Source: Candidatus Babeliales bacterium (GTDB lineage: Bacteria; Babelota; Babeliae; Babelales; JACPOV01). Taken from it: 64,000 nucleotides of DNA. Below are positions 33,373 through 42,819 of this stretch, piece by piece. Made by a program: the position numbers and the translations under genes. The DNA lies in NCBI GenBank assembly GCA_020054235.1, contig JAGVLQ010000013.1, forward strand, positions 67,571-131,570. The letters run 5' to 3'. The notes under the pieces were generated by a model. It made no database searches. It had not been told where the DNA came from and saw nothing but the letters and a program-made list of their open reading frames with translations. Positions within the stretch are counted from its first letter, which is position 1; every line of letters begins with the position of its first letter.

Positions 33373-34976
33373 ATGATAAAAAAAAAAATATACGTGTTAT
33401 TTTAAATGTTTTATTTGCAGGAATTATTTTTTGGTTTTTCAACGCGTTTGCTGATAAGCAAAATAGTTTTGTTATTATTACACCAAGTGCTCAGAATATC
33501 CCCTCAATTTTGCAACAACAATATCCTAATTTTGAAGTTTTTTACCTTTGTACCGAACCTGAAATGTTACAAGAATTTTCGGAAAAGGAGCATCTACGCA
33601 AAATTTTAATACCGAATCAAAAGGGTGGCTTTGAGTGTACCGTTTGGCATACCATACATCAACTAGCAGATGATAAAATTGTTATTATTTTGAAGGAACA
33701 AGAATATTTTACGTGTCCTATGGCATTAGAGAAAATTAACAAATATTATGAAGCTAATATTTGGATGACAGCGGGATTTGTTTATGATTTAGTAAATTCT
33801 CAAAGGTTATCATGGCAGGATAGTTATGATCTCTTATCCAAAGTAACTTTAAGAAAGCCCTCGTTATGTTGTTTGCAGCCGATTTCTTTTTATGCATGGC
33901 TTTTTAAGCAAATAAAGTTACAAGATTTTATTGGGCCAGATAATAAATTTTATACTCATGCATTTTTTTATGCTTATACCTACCCACTTGTTGAAATGGC
34001 ACAGAGTCATATTGCATGCTGCAATGATCTAGTGATAACTTCTGAGAAAACTGAAATTGATGAAGAATTTATTTATCAACAGGAAATAATCAGTGGATTA
34101 CCATCCTATCAGCGATTAGAAGCTATGAAAACAATTTCAAAACAACCAGAACAAGCTGATTTGATTGTTTTTTCTTTTGATCGCCCTTTACAGTTGTATG
34201 CTTTTTTAGAATCAGTTGAGTGTTATGTTCAAGGATTATCATCAGTTTCTGTAGTTTATCGGATTAGTAATAAAGAGATGAAAAAGGCATATAAAAAGGT
34301 CAAAAAACGCTTTACTTCAGTTTCTTTTATAGAACAATCACTTAATAGGCCAAAAGCTGATTTTAAAGAAAAAACTATGAATGCGATTTCTGGTGGATTG
34401 AGTAATTATTTGGTTTTTGCTGTTGATGATATTATTGTAAAAAATTATGTAAATATAACTGATTGTACGCGGTTTTTAAAAATGACACAAGCTCATGGCT
34501 TTTACTTGCGCTTAGGCACCAATATTACCTACTGCTATATGAATAAGCGCTCTCAGAATATTCCGGAATTATTTTCTATAGAAAATATCTATGCATGGCG
34601 ATTTAGGGGAGCTCAAAGTGACTGGTGTTGTATGAATACTGTTGATATGACAATCTATGCACGCGAAAAAATAGTTCCAATTTTAGAGAATTTAAATTTT
34701 ACGTATCCTAATGATTTGGAAGGAGAGTGGTGCAATAGTGCAAATAAATATGGTGATTTAGATAAGCTTGGCCTTTGCTATGAGCAATCAAAAATAGTAA
34801 ATATACCAATGAATCAAGTGCAATATGCGAGCGGTTGTCGATTGAGCATGAATATCTCAGTTCAAGATTTACTTAAAAAATTTCAGCAAGGCTACAAAAT
34901 TGATATTAAATCTTTTGATTGTATAGAAAACAATTCTCCGCATATGGAATATATGCCGAGGTTTATTGACCGATAA
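33373..34976 (+). CDS. Exported two-domain glycosyltransferase-like protein, frame broken at an A11 run
   Basis: The ATG at 33373 follows AAGGG at good spacing, but after five codons the reading passes an 11-A run (33378-33388) and stops at once in its own frame. In the frame one base away the coding sequence continues as a perfect signal peptide (core VLFAGIIFWFF, cleavage after FAFA/ADK-like NAFADKQ) and 500 residues of protein; one more A would join them. Two GT-A-like halves are visible: one with DDKIVIILKEQE, another with IVFSFDRPLQLYAFLESV and FAVDDIIVKNYV. A TTG at 33512 could only start a truncated form. It is the only plus gene inside the minus-strand locus. Confidence 0.6.
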
Positions 34977-34979
34977 AAT

Positions 34980-35840
34980 CTATTTATGTTTTGCAATGAC
35001 AAGCATATTTGAACTGATGACGCTTTTAAAAATTTTATTTAAGAATTTAAATCGATTAAAAACTGGATCAACTTCATAATTTACTATTGATTTAAAACCA
35101 GAGCTTTGTAAAATATGGTTTAATTCTTTAAATGATTTAATATTGATATGCACTTGATCATAGTAAATTTGATCACAAGTTCTTTCAAAATCTTTTTGTT
35201 TTTTTATTTTAAAAAGGTAGAATTTATATATTTTTTGTAATAATGAAGTGTCGGTATCATGACATAAAGCCAGACCATTTGGTGTGTGGATAAGAAATTT
35301 TCCATTTGGCTTGAGTAATTTTTTTACCTTTTTAAAAATTTTTATGAGTTCATCATCAGATACATGTTCTGTTATATCATTCATTACAATGAAATCAAAT
35401 AAATTATCCTCAGAAATAGTTGTTGCATCCTGGCATAAAAATGAAATGGGTAGCTTATTTCTTTTTGCTTTCTCGTTTGCCTGGTTAATAGATGATTCAT
35501 TAAAATCAACACCTACACCTGAAAATCCTTGTGTTGATAGAGCTAACAAAAAATTACCTACGCCACATCCGATATCTAGAATGGAACCTCTTTTAGCGGT
35601 ATTGCAGATATAGGAGTAACTCGGAAAGTTATAAATATTTATGATAAATTGGTCTTTTACTTTGATAGCGACAGGGTGATTTTCTATTTTTGATAAATAA
35701 TCTGCATCATATAATTCAGCAACATCAAGAGATGAAAGTTTGTGACGGTAACTATTGAAAAACTTATTAAGAAGGACCGATGCTCTGGGTTGACCAATAC
35801 GGTTGATAATTTCATTAATTTGTTCTTTTGTTAAATACAT
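34980..35840 (-). CDS. Class I SAM-dependent methyltransferase
   Basis: ILDIGCGVGNFLLAL is the SAM motif, followed by GVDFNESSI, FDFIVMNDITEHV and LLKPNGKFLIHTPNG, the Methyltransf_11/23 pattern. About 80 residues precede the Rossmann core and may bind the acceptor. GGGAG lies about 8 bases before the ATG. Its start overlaps the end of the upstream GT11-like gene by 10 bases, and its stop lies 3 bases from that of the convergent gene at 33373-34976. A role in modifying a glycan made by this locus is likely but inferred. Confidence 0.82.
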   Translation of the reverse strand: MYLTKEQINEIINRIGQPRASVLLNKFFNSYRHKLSSLDVAELYDADYLSKIENHPVAIKVKDQFIINIYNFPSYSYICNTAKRGSILDIGCGVGNFLLALSTQGFSGVGVDFNESSINQANEKAKRNKLPISFLCQDATTISEDNLFDFIVMNDITEHVSDDELIKIFKKVKKLLKPNGKFLIHTPNGLALCHDTDTSLLQKIYKFYLFKIKKQKDFERTCDQIYYDQVHINIKSFKELNHILQSSGFKSIVNYEVDPVFNRFKFLNKIFKSVISSNMLVIAKHK

Positions 35841-36820
35841 ACCTCATGCTCCCAATCATTATCAAAGACAATTGCAACTTTTGTAATAATTAATTTTTTT
35901 TCTTCCCAGATGTAATCTTTAGGATAAATAGCAATTTCATAATTCCCTATGATATGCGCAGCCTCTGAGTAATGTGAAGCACCCCTTATCAAATAATTAA
36001 ATTGTGTCATAGAAAAAAAATCCTGGATAATATTTTTTGAATGATGGTTACCTTTTTTTCTATAGTCAAAGATAATATTTGGTTTGTTGATTTTTGATTT
36101 GTAAAGATCTGCGAGAGCTGATGGATTTTGGTCGTCGGTAAATAAATAGACATAAAGTGGCTCATCATTTAACATAGCAGATAATAGTATGAGCTGATCG
36201 ATATAATATTGATCTGGTGGAAACTTCAAAGGCCAACTTTTATCGGCATAAGTTTTGGTCATATTCATATCTATATAGGTATCATTTTTGTAAACTTGTT
36301 GCGCATAAAGTGGCAAATCAGCACCGCCGCCTTTTCTGACGTGAAGAGCAACAGTTTTGATTCCTTCAGGCAAATCTAGTTTTTGTATTGGATAGTGAGG
36401 TTTTATCAGTTGTTGTAACAATTGAATAAATTTTTTATCTTTTAATGCATTTCCCCAAGGTGTTATAATAAATGGATAATATCCTACTTCATATAAAATA
36501 GATTTTTCAGAATCAATGAAATCTGGATCATGATTAATTTTTTCTACATGTTGAAAATTTTTTAATAGATTTTGATTATATCTCGCTTCCTTATAATCTA
36601 ACTCGAATTGATCAGAAAAAGGGAATGGTTTATGGAGCAATGGTACATTATGTCGATAAGCTATCCATTTTGTTTTTATGTAAAGCCTTAAAAGATCTCC
36701 TAGTCGGCCATTTTCACGGTCATAGTAGGTTATTGCGCTGTTGCAATTTTTGCCAGAGCCTTGAGTAAAAAATAATAGTGCTACTGATAATAAAAAAAGT
36801 TTCTTAATAATGTTGTGCAT
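35831..36820 (-). CDS. Exported GT11/fucosyltransferase-like protein, second copy
   Basis: A paralogue of the protein at 15575-16546. It has a signal peptide (residues 1-24), GRLGDLLRLYIKTKW, VALHVRKGGGADLP, WPLKFPPDQYYIDQL, YLFTDDQNPSALADLY and NYLIRGASHYSEAAHIIG. AGGAAAA precedes the ATG. The conserved HxR and the TDDQ motif suggest a nucleotide-sugar transferase, perhaps for fucose. That both copies keep a signal peptide argues that export is real. The copy here overlaps a methyltransferase gene. Confidence 0.65.
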   Translation of the reverse strand: MHNIIKKLFLLSVALLFFTQGSGKNCNSAITYYDRENGRLGDLLRLYIKTKWIAYRHNVPLLHKPFPFSDQFELDYKEARYNQNLLKNFQHVEKINHDPDFIDSEKSILYEVGYYPFIITPWGNALKDKKFIQLLQQLIKPHYPIQKLDLPEGIKTVALHVRKGGGADLPLYAQQVYKNDTYIDMNMTKTYADKSWPLKFPPDQYYIDQLILLSAMLNDEPLYVYLFTDDQNPSALADLYKSKINKPNIIFDYRKKGNHHSKNIIQDFFSMTQFNYLIRGASHYSEAAHIIGNYEIAIYPKDYIWEEKKLIITKVAIVFDNDWEHEVCI

Positions 36821-36848
36821 TTTTTCCTAACTCTATTTATTGAAAGTA

Positions 36849-39578
36849 TTATTTTTCCACAAATTTTTTTATTTTATCAATATGATGATTCCAGGTATAA
36901 TGCGATAAAATTTTTTCTCGTGCATTTTTACCAAGTAATTGTTGGTCCTTTGAAGACAATGTAATCAAATATGTAATGGCAGAAATCCATTCGTCAATAT
37001 TTTGAGGATGCAAGAGAATACCACATTGTTTTTCAATTTTTTTATTTTCTTGTATGTCATGAAAATGTACAGAAGGAAACAAAAGTTCTTTTTGTTGTTC
37101 TAGATCAGATGCGATGATTGGTTTTGCTAAACTCATGTACTCAAACAATTTTATCGGTGAATAAAATGAACGAGTGCCATCTTTATGAGGCTGCGTAGGA
37201 CATAAAAATGCATCACATATGCTTAAATAATTACGAGCGGTTTTTAAATCAACCATACCTGTGAAGGTTACATAATTACCAAATCCACGTTTTGACAATT
37301 CGGTTTCCATATTTTTCTTGAGCATACCATCGCCAATAAGAAGAAAATGAATATTCTTATGATGAGCAATTACTTTTGGAATTAGAGCAGTTATCAGTTC
37401 AATACCATGCCAAAATGAGAATGTGCTAATATAACCCAAAAGATAAGTTTTTTCAGAAATTTTTAATCTTTGTCTAATTGAAGATTTTTCCTCTTCTTTA
37501 TACCCAGGATTGAAAAGTTCAGTATCAGCGCCATTTGGATTTACCAGAATTTTTTTCCCATTAAAACCCTGTTGAATTAATTTATCTTTTAATGCTTCGG
37601 ATATCACAATAATAAAATCAGCATGCTGCAAGTTAAGATATTCAATATATTCTGCAACTTTATGTACGAATGTTTTTCTTTGCTCTACATAATTGGTAAT
37701 CCATACTTCTGAGCCATTAAATTCAAGAATGAGAGGTTTGTTTTTTAATTTACTTAAAATAAGTCCTGTACAATTCATCCAGCTATAACATTGATATATA
37801 GCATCGATTGAATATTTTTTAAAAAGATTCTTTGTTTGCAAGGTAAAGCAAAAGTTAGAGAAAAAACAATCCGCATGCCAACGCAAAAACCCTATTTTCC
37901 ACCGTAAGAAAAAAAATACAGGCCAAACTGAAAGAGATTGAAAATAGTGTAGGTTAAGATTTTTTATAATTTCTTTCATGGTTGAGGTGGCACAAATAAT
38001 TGTGTAGCCGTTTTTTTTAAATGCAGTTAGCTCACCAATAGTTTGCGAATGTGAGCCTCCACCCTTTATTTCTTGATCGTAAACGTCTGTTTTTAAAAAA
38101 AGAAGAGTTTTTAAATTTGAAATAGAGATTGGTTTTTTTTCTTTAAAGTAATTATCGATAGATGATTTTATTTTTGTGATCAAAAGCTTCCTCTCTCCTC
38201 GATCCATGACATATTTCCATAGAAAAAATGGCCAAAAACAACATATCATGATTCCCCACAAAACGGAATATGGCAAAAAGAATAAGATCTGTATCGTTGC
38301 TATAAAGCAACTGAGAAGAAAAAAAGTTGTAACTAATTTTTTATTATCAAAAATAGCAGACGAGTAAATTTTTGAACTCGCTATGTAGCTTGCGAATGAA
38401 AAGAGCATAAATGTGATGATATTGGTTAAAAATATTCCCCAAAGTCCCAAAATCTGAAAATAGATAAGCAAAGTTATTTGGATACCAGCCATACAGAGTG
38501 TTAATATTGGTAATATGGTTGTTTTTGTTGCTAATCCTAACCCAGATTGAAATATCTTTGCAATTTCCATAAAAAGAATTGATAAGAAAAAGAATGGTAA
38601 GTATATGCCTAAATGTTGCAATTTATTTGGAAAAAAGCAGTCGATTGCAGCGCGTGAGATAATAACAGAAAAAAGACACCCTGTTGATAAAATGCTTGTA
38701 TAAAGAATAATAAGTCTAGCTATAAGAATATTACAGTTTTTTTCTTTTTGAGCATTAAAAAGTACGATGGGCCATGCATCGAACATTGCTATGGCAAAAA
38801 ATTGAAAAATAGTACCGAATCTCCATAATAGAGCATATTTTCCTAGTAGTTCATAACCGTTACAGTAGGTAATCATCCAACGATCTATATTGAAAAAAAA
38901 TATATATATCAGACTGTATGCAATTAATGGGAGTGTATAATATAATTGCTCATTAAACAATTTGGGAGAAAAGGTAAAATTTTTATAGAGCAAATATATA
39001 AATAAAGGAAGAAACAAAATGTATGAAATAAGATTAGCATAAAAAAATATCCTTATTCCTAAATTGTTTTGGACTCCTAATACGGTGATAAAAAGGGCAA
39101 TAAAATTTTGGGTGCAAAAAATAGCCAGATAAAACAGTAATGATTCTTTTACACGAAGATAAACAAGTATAATTGAAAAAAGTGAAAAAAATGAAATAGA
39201 ACATACGCTAATGATCGAATATTCTGAATTATACAACGTTGGAAACCATTTCCAAAGAATAAAAAGGCTAGCAATAGGAAAAGCAAGAGCAATTAATGTT
39301 GTTGTTATAAAAGCATTACCAATAATTTTGAGCTGATTTTCCAAATTATCTTTATAAAGCAAATAATACCGCGTTAATCCTGAAGCTGTTGAAGATGTTA
39401 ATATTAAAGAGCCGATTGAAAAAAAACTTTGATAAAATTCCCAAACTCCAAATTCCTCTAAGGTAAGTTTTGAAAGAAAATAAGGTAAAAAAAGGAAACT
39501 AAAAAAACGTGAAATTATGGAACTTGTTGAAAAAATTAGTGTATTGTAACTAGCTTTTTTTATATATTTACCAAGCAT
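36849..39578 (-). CDS. Wzx-like flippase fused to a GT4 glycosyltransferase
   Basis: Residues 1 to about 450 are a polytopic O-antigen flippase-like domain with 12 or more hydrophobic segments and the typical start (SFLFLPYFLSKLTLEEFGVWE-like). After a basic linker, residues about 490-909 form a complete GT-B glycosyltransferase of family GT4: GGGSHSQTIGE, LEFNGSEVWI, NPNGAD, LLIGDG and the EX7E region KLFEYMSLAKPIIASD. The GT4 half is a close paralogue of the next gene. The frame is continuous across the junction. The start lies 3 bases after the previous stop with no ribosome site, so it depends on coupling. Confidence 0.88.
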   Translation of the reverse strand: MLGKYIKKASYNTLIFSTSSIISRFFSFLFLPYFLSKLTLEEFGVWEFYQSFFSIGSLILTSSTASGLTRYYLLYKDNLENQLKIIGNAFITTTLIALAFPIASLFILWKWFPTLYNSEYSIISVCSISFFSLFSIILVYLRVKESLLFYLAIFCTQNFIALFITVLGVQNNLGIRIFFYANLISYILFLPLFIYLLYKNFTFSPKLFNEQLYYTLPLIAYSLIYIFFFNIDRWMITYCNGYELLGKYALLWRFGTIFQFFAIAMFDAWPIVLFNAQKEKNCNILIARLIILYTSILSTGCLFSVIISRAAIDCFFPNKLQHLGIYLPFFFLSILFMEIAKIFQSGLGLATKTTILPILTLCMAGIQITLLIYFQILGLWGIFLTNIITFMLFSFASYIASSKIYSSAIFDNKKLVTTFFLLSCFIATIQILFFLPYSVLWGIMICCFWPFFLWKYVMDRGERKLLITKIKSSIDNYFKEKKPISISNLKTLLFLKTDVYDQEIKGGGSHSQTIGELTAFKKNGYTIICATSTMKEIIKNLNLHYFQSLSVWPVFFFLRWKIGFLRWHADCFFSNFCFTLQTKNLFKKYSIDAIYQCYSWMNCTGLILSKLKNKPLILEFNGSEVWITNYVEQRKTFVHKVAEYIEYLNLQHADFIIVISEALKDKLIQQGFNGKKILVNPNGADTELFNPGYKEEEKSSIRQRLKISEKTYLLGYISTFSFWHGIELITALIPKVIAHHKNIHFLLIGDGMLKKNMETELSKRGFGNYVTFTGMVDLKTARNYLSICDAFLCPTQPHKDGTRSFYSPIKLFEYMSLAKPIIASDLEQQKELLFPSVHFHDIQENKKIEKQCGILLHPQNIDEWISAITYLITLSSKDQQLLGKNAREKILSHYTWNHHIDKIKKFVEK

Positions 39579-39581
39579 TTT

Positions 39582-40832
39582 TTATTTTTTCATTTCGATA
39601 AATTTTTCTATTTTTTCTACATGTTTGATCCATGAAAATTCATTAACTGCTTTTTGCCGAGCATTATTACCTATTTTATGTAATGTTTCCTGATCAGAAT
39701 TAACCAATGTGTAAGCTGCTTGTATAAATTCCTCATGATCAGTTGGCGAAATTAAAAGACCTAGCTTTTGTTCATAATTTTGCTTTAAATTAGTCAAGCG
39801 TATTGCTGGTTGAATAATATCTGCTAATTGCTCAAGATCCGAGGCAATTATAGGTTTTGCCATACTCATGTATTCAAAAAGTTTGGTGGGTGAGCCAAAA
39901 AAACGGGTGCCATCAGGGTTAGGTTGTGTTGGTGAAACATAAGCATCGCAAGCCGCTAAATAATGCCGGGCATTTTCTGGTGAAAGAATGCCGGTAAATG
40001 TTATGTGGCTTTGTATGTTTTGAACCTGTACAGATTCTTTGAGCATTGGTAAGAGTGGTCCATCGCCAATTAGTAAAAAATGACTTTCTGGATGTTTTTT
40101 AATTATTTTGGCCATACTATCCCGCAACATTTCAATACCATGCCAGGGAGAGAAGGTACCAATAAAACCAAAAACAAATTTGTTTTCTATCTTCAATTGT
40201 TTGCGAATAGTTGCGCGCTCATTTTTTAAAAGATCAGGATTATAAAGATCGACATCAACACCATTTGGATTGATCAAAATTTTTTCTACTGCAATTCCGC
40301 GTATCACAAGCTCTTCTTTTAGTGCTTCAGAAACAACGACAATAAAATTGGCCTTTTTTAAGTTTATTATTTCAATAAGGCTAATTAATCTATTAAAGCT
40401 AAACCATTTTTTTTGAGCCCAATGTTTATTCATCCATACTTCAGATCCATTATACTCCAAAATACATGGAATTTTTTTTAACCTACTGATTAAAATTCCA
40501 CTGCAGTTGAGTAAGGTATAACGTTGATAAATAAAATTTATCGGGCCCGTTTTTTGTAATAACTTTAAAATTTGTAGTGTAAAAAAAATATTGGAAAGTA
40601 AGCAATTTACTTTCCAGCGTAAAAATTTAAATATTTTGGGGTTGTTTAATGGTAATAGCGCTGTTAATGATAGTTTCTGTAATATGCCAAGCATAATTGA
40701 TGAGGCGCATAATATTTCATAACCTTGCTTAGCATAGCCTTGAATGATGCCTACGGTATGAGTAACTGATCCACCGGCAATTAATTCGCCGTCAAAAATA
40801 TCAGCGCGAATATATAATAATCTTTTTTTCAT
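39582..40832 (-). CDS. GT4-family glycosyltransferase
   Basis: A cytosolic GT-B enzyme that adds a sugar to a lipid-linked glycan. AGGSVTHTVGIIQGY binds the acceptor side; LEYNGSEVWMN, NPNGVDVDLYNP, IGTFSPWHGIEML, LLIGDGPLLP and SPTKLFEYMSMAKPIIASD follow the GT4 order, with the EX7E glutamates in place. It resembles the C-terminal half of the flippase fusion directly downstream, so a duplication was followed by fusion. The start overlaps the asnB stop (ATGA). Confidence 0.92.
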   Translation of the reverse strand: MKKRLLYIRADIFDGELIAGGSVTHTVGIIQGYAKQGYEILCASSIMLGILQKLSLTALLPLNNPKIFKFLRWKVNCLLSNIFFTLQILKLLQKTGPINFIYQRYTLLNCSGILISRLKKIPCILEYNGSEVWMNKHWAQKKWFSFNRLISLIEIINLKKANFIVVVSEALKEELVIRGIAVEKILINPNGVDVDLYNPDLLKNERATIRKQLKIENKFVFGFIGTFSPWHGIEMLRDSMAKIIKKHPESHFLLIGDGPLLPMLKESVQVQNIQSHITFTGILSPENARHYLAACDAYVSPTQPNPDGTRFFGSPTKLFEYMSMAKPIIASDLEQLADIIQPAIRLTNLKQNYEQKLGLLISPTDHEEFIQAAYTLVNSDQETLHKIGNNARQKAVNEFSWIKHVEKIEKFIEMKK

Positions 40833-42799
40833 AGTGCATCATGAATTGAGGTGGCCATTAAATTTTGCATAGTCCATAGCTGAAGGGCATATTCATGTTT
40901 TGTATCTAAATTTTTATCAAATAGTTTTTCTAATGCAGATACATCGATAAACTCATTCCATTCTGTTCGTTTTGCAGCAAGCATATCTCTAAAATATGGT
41001 TTGAAGAATATCCCTTTTTTAAACCAACGTGTTGTTGGCGCTGCAAAGCCAACTTTCTTTCTGTAAATTACATCATGCGGTAAAATTCCTTCAGCAGCTT
41101 TTTTAAGAATATATTTAGTTTCCCCATTTTTATATTTATAATGACTTGGCATATTAAACGCATATTCAACCATGGCGCGATCAAGAAAAGGAACGCGACC
41201 TTCAACCGAGGTTGCCATAGTCATTTTATCAACGCGCATTAAAAGAAGTTCTGGCAAACGTTGTTTTAATTCTAAATAAATCATCGATTGTAAAAAATCA
41301 GCATTCGGTTGATGTTTTTTGAGTTGATTTAAATGATATTCAACAACATGAGAGCTATCAAATGATTGATTAAATCCTTGATATATCATTTCGATGATTG
41401 GATCATTAGGTGTTGAATCAGCATGGGAATTAAAGATTGTTTTTTTCCATTTTTCAGAAAATGCTGTCGCGCCGCTCCAAAAAAGTGGGCGATTTTTTGC
41501 CCAATTGCGTAAAATATCGAGGCGATTTAGTTTTTCTGGAAATATTTTTGATGCTAGCCCATACAAACTTTTTTTTGCAAAAGCTGGTATGAATTGCTGA
41601 GAATATTTCCAATAGCGATGGTAAACATTTAAATAATTTGCATAGCTCGTATAACCACAAAAAAGTTCATCCGAGCCTTCGCCAACCAGTGCAACAGTTA
41701 CTCCCTCGTCCTTGAGTAATTTAGAAACATAATAGAGCGGAATGCAGACACAATCGGCTAAAGGCTCATCTTGGAAATAAACCATTTTTTCAAAAAAATC
41801 GAAAGCTTCTTTTTCAGAAATAATTATTTCATGATGGTCGGTACCAAATTTACGAGCAACTTTGCGCGCCCATAAAGTTTCGCTAAATTCTGGGCCATCT
41901 TCAAATGAAACGTTAAATGTTTTTACATGACTCGTAAGTTGGGACATATAAGCTACAATTAAGCTTGAATCAATACCGCCAGACAAAAATGCACCAAAGG
42001 GAACATCGGCCATGAGCCTTTTTTCTACAGCATCATGCAAAATTGAACGAATGTTTTTGATGCAGGTTGCTTCATTCTTATAATCTTGAGCTGTATAGGG
42101 ATTTTTTATAGCAGCTAAATTATACCATTCTTTGAAGGAAAGCTCTTTTTTGTTATTGATTTTTGCGTAAAACCCATTTGGTAATTTATAAATATTTTGA
42201 TAAAGAGTCATAGGAGCTGGTGTCACTAAGAAAGTTAGATAATGGTACAGCCCGCGTTGATTTAAAGATTTTTTATTCCATGGCAATTGCCAAAGAGCTT
42301 TTATTTCAGAAGCAAAACTTAATATGCCATCTTGTAGAGAAAAATATAATGGCTTTTTGCCAACGCGATCGCGTACTAAGTAAAATTCATCATTTTTTAG
42401 ATCTAAGATTACCATGGCAAACATGCCATGAAGTTTATGAAGATAATCAATTCCCCAGTGTTTGAAGCCATAAACAATAACTTCTGTGTCTGAATGAGAA
42501 GAGAAGATGTAGCCAAGATCTTCGAGCTCTTTGCGGAGCGTCTTATAATTGTAAATTTCTCCGTTACAAAGAACACCAACTGTTTTTTCTGCATCAAACA
42601 TAGGCTGAAAACCCGCGTCTGAAAGATCAAGAATGCTTAATCTGCGATGGATAACTCCAACTTGATGGTGTTCTGATGACCAAATACGGTAACCGTCTGG
42701 GCCGCGATGCTCAAGGGATTGTTGCATGGCTGAAAGGAGTTGTTCATCAATACGAAAGGTGTTTTTAGAAAGATTTATATAACCTGCTAGTCCACACAT
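40829..42799 (-). CDS. asnB: Glutamine-hydrolysing asparagine synthetase (AsnB family)
   Basis: Residues 1 to about 200 are an Ntn glutaminase with the nucleophile Cys2 (MCGLAGY), the HRRLSILD and CNGEIYNY blocks. The synthetase half has the PP-loop LSGGIDSSLIVAY and VALVGEGSDELFCGY. Length is typical. In polysaccharide loci AsnB-like enzymes often amidate sugar carboxyl groups instead of making free asparagine; UDP-glucuronate from Ugd could be a source of such groups, but that is a guess. AAAGG lies 5 bases before the ATG. Confidence 0.92.
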   Translation of the reverse strand: MCGLAGYINLSKNTFRIDEQLLSAMQQSLEHRGPDGYRIWSSEHHQVGVIHRRLSILDLSDAGFQPMFDAEKTVGVLCNGEIYNYKTLRKELEDLGYIFSSHSDTEVIVYGFKHWGIDYLHKLHGMFAMVILDLKNDEFYLVRDRVGKKPLYFSLQDGILSFASEIKALWQLPWNKKSLNQRGLYHYLTFLVTPAPMTLYQNIYKLPNGFYAKINNKKELSFKEWYNLAAIKNPYTAQDYKNEATCIKNIRSILHDAVEKRLMADVPFGAFLSGGIDSSLIVAYMSQLTSHVKTFNVSFEDGPEFSETLWARKVARKFGTDHHEIIISEKEAFDFFEKMVYFQDEPLADCVCIPLYYVSKLLKDEGVTVALVGEGSDELFCGYTSYANYLNVYHRYWKYSQQFIPAFAKKSLYGLASKIFPEKLNRLDILRNWAKNRPLFWSGATAFSEKWKKTIFNSHADSTPNDPIIEMIYQGFNQSFDSSHVVEYHLNQLKKHQPNADFLQSMIYLELKQRLPELLLMRVDKMTMATSVEGRVPFLDRAMVEYAFNMPSHYKYKNGETKYILKKAAEGILPHDVIYRKKVGFAAPTTRWFKKGIFFKPYFRDMLAAKRTEWNEFIDVSALEKLFDKNLDTKHEYALQLWTMQNLMATSIHDAL

Positions 42800-42819
42800 A
42801 AAAACCTTTTTTTGTAAAA

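Noticed and set aside
33406-33609. 67-codon plus-strand frame at the start of the two-domain transferase
   Set aside because: It overlaps the signal-peptide frame, has no ribosome site and ends inside the better coding frame.
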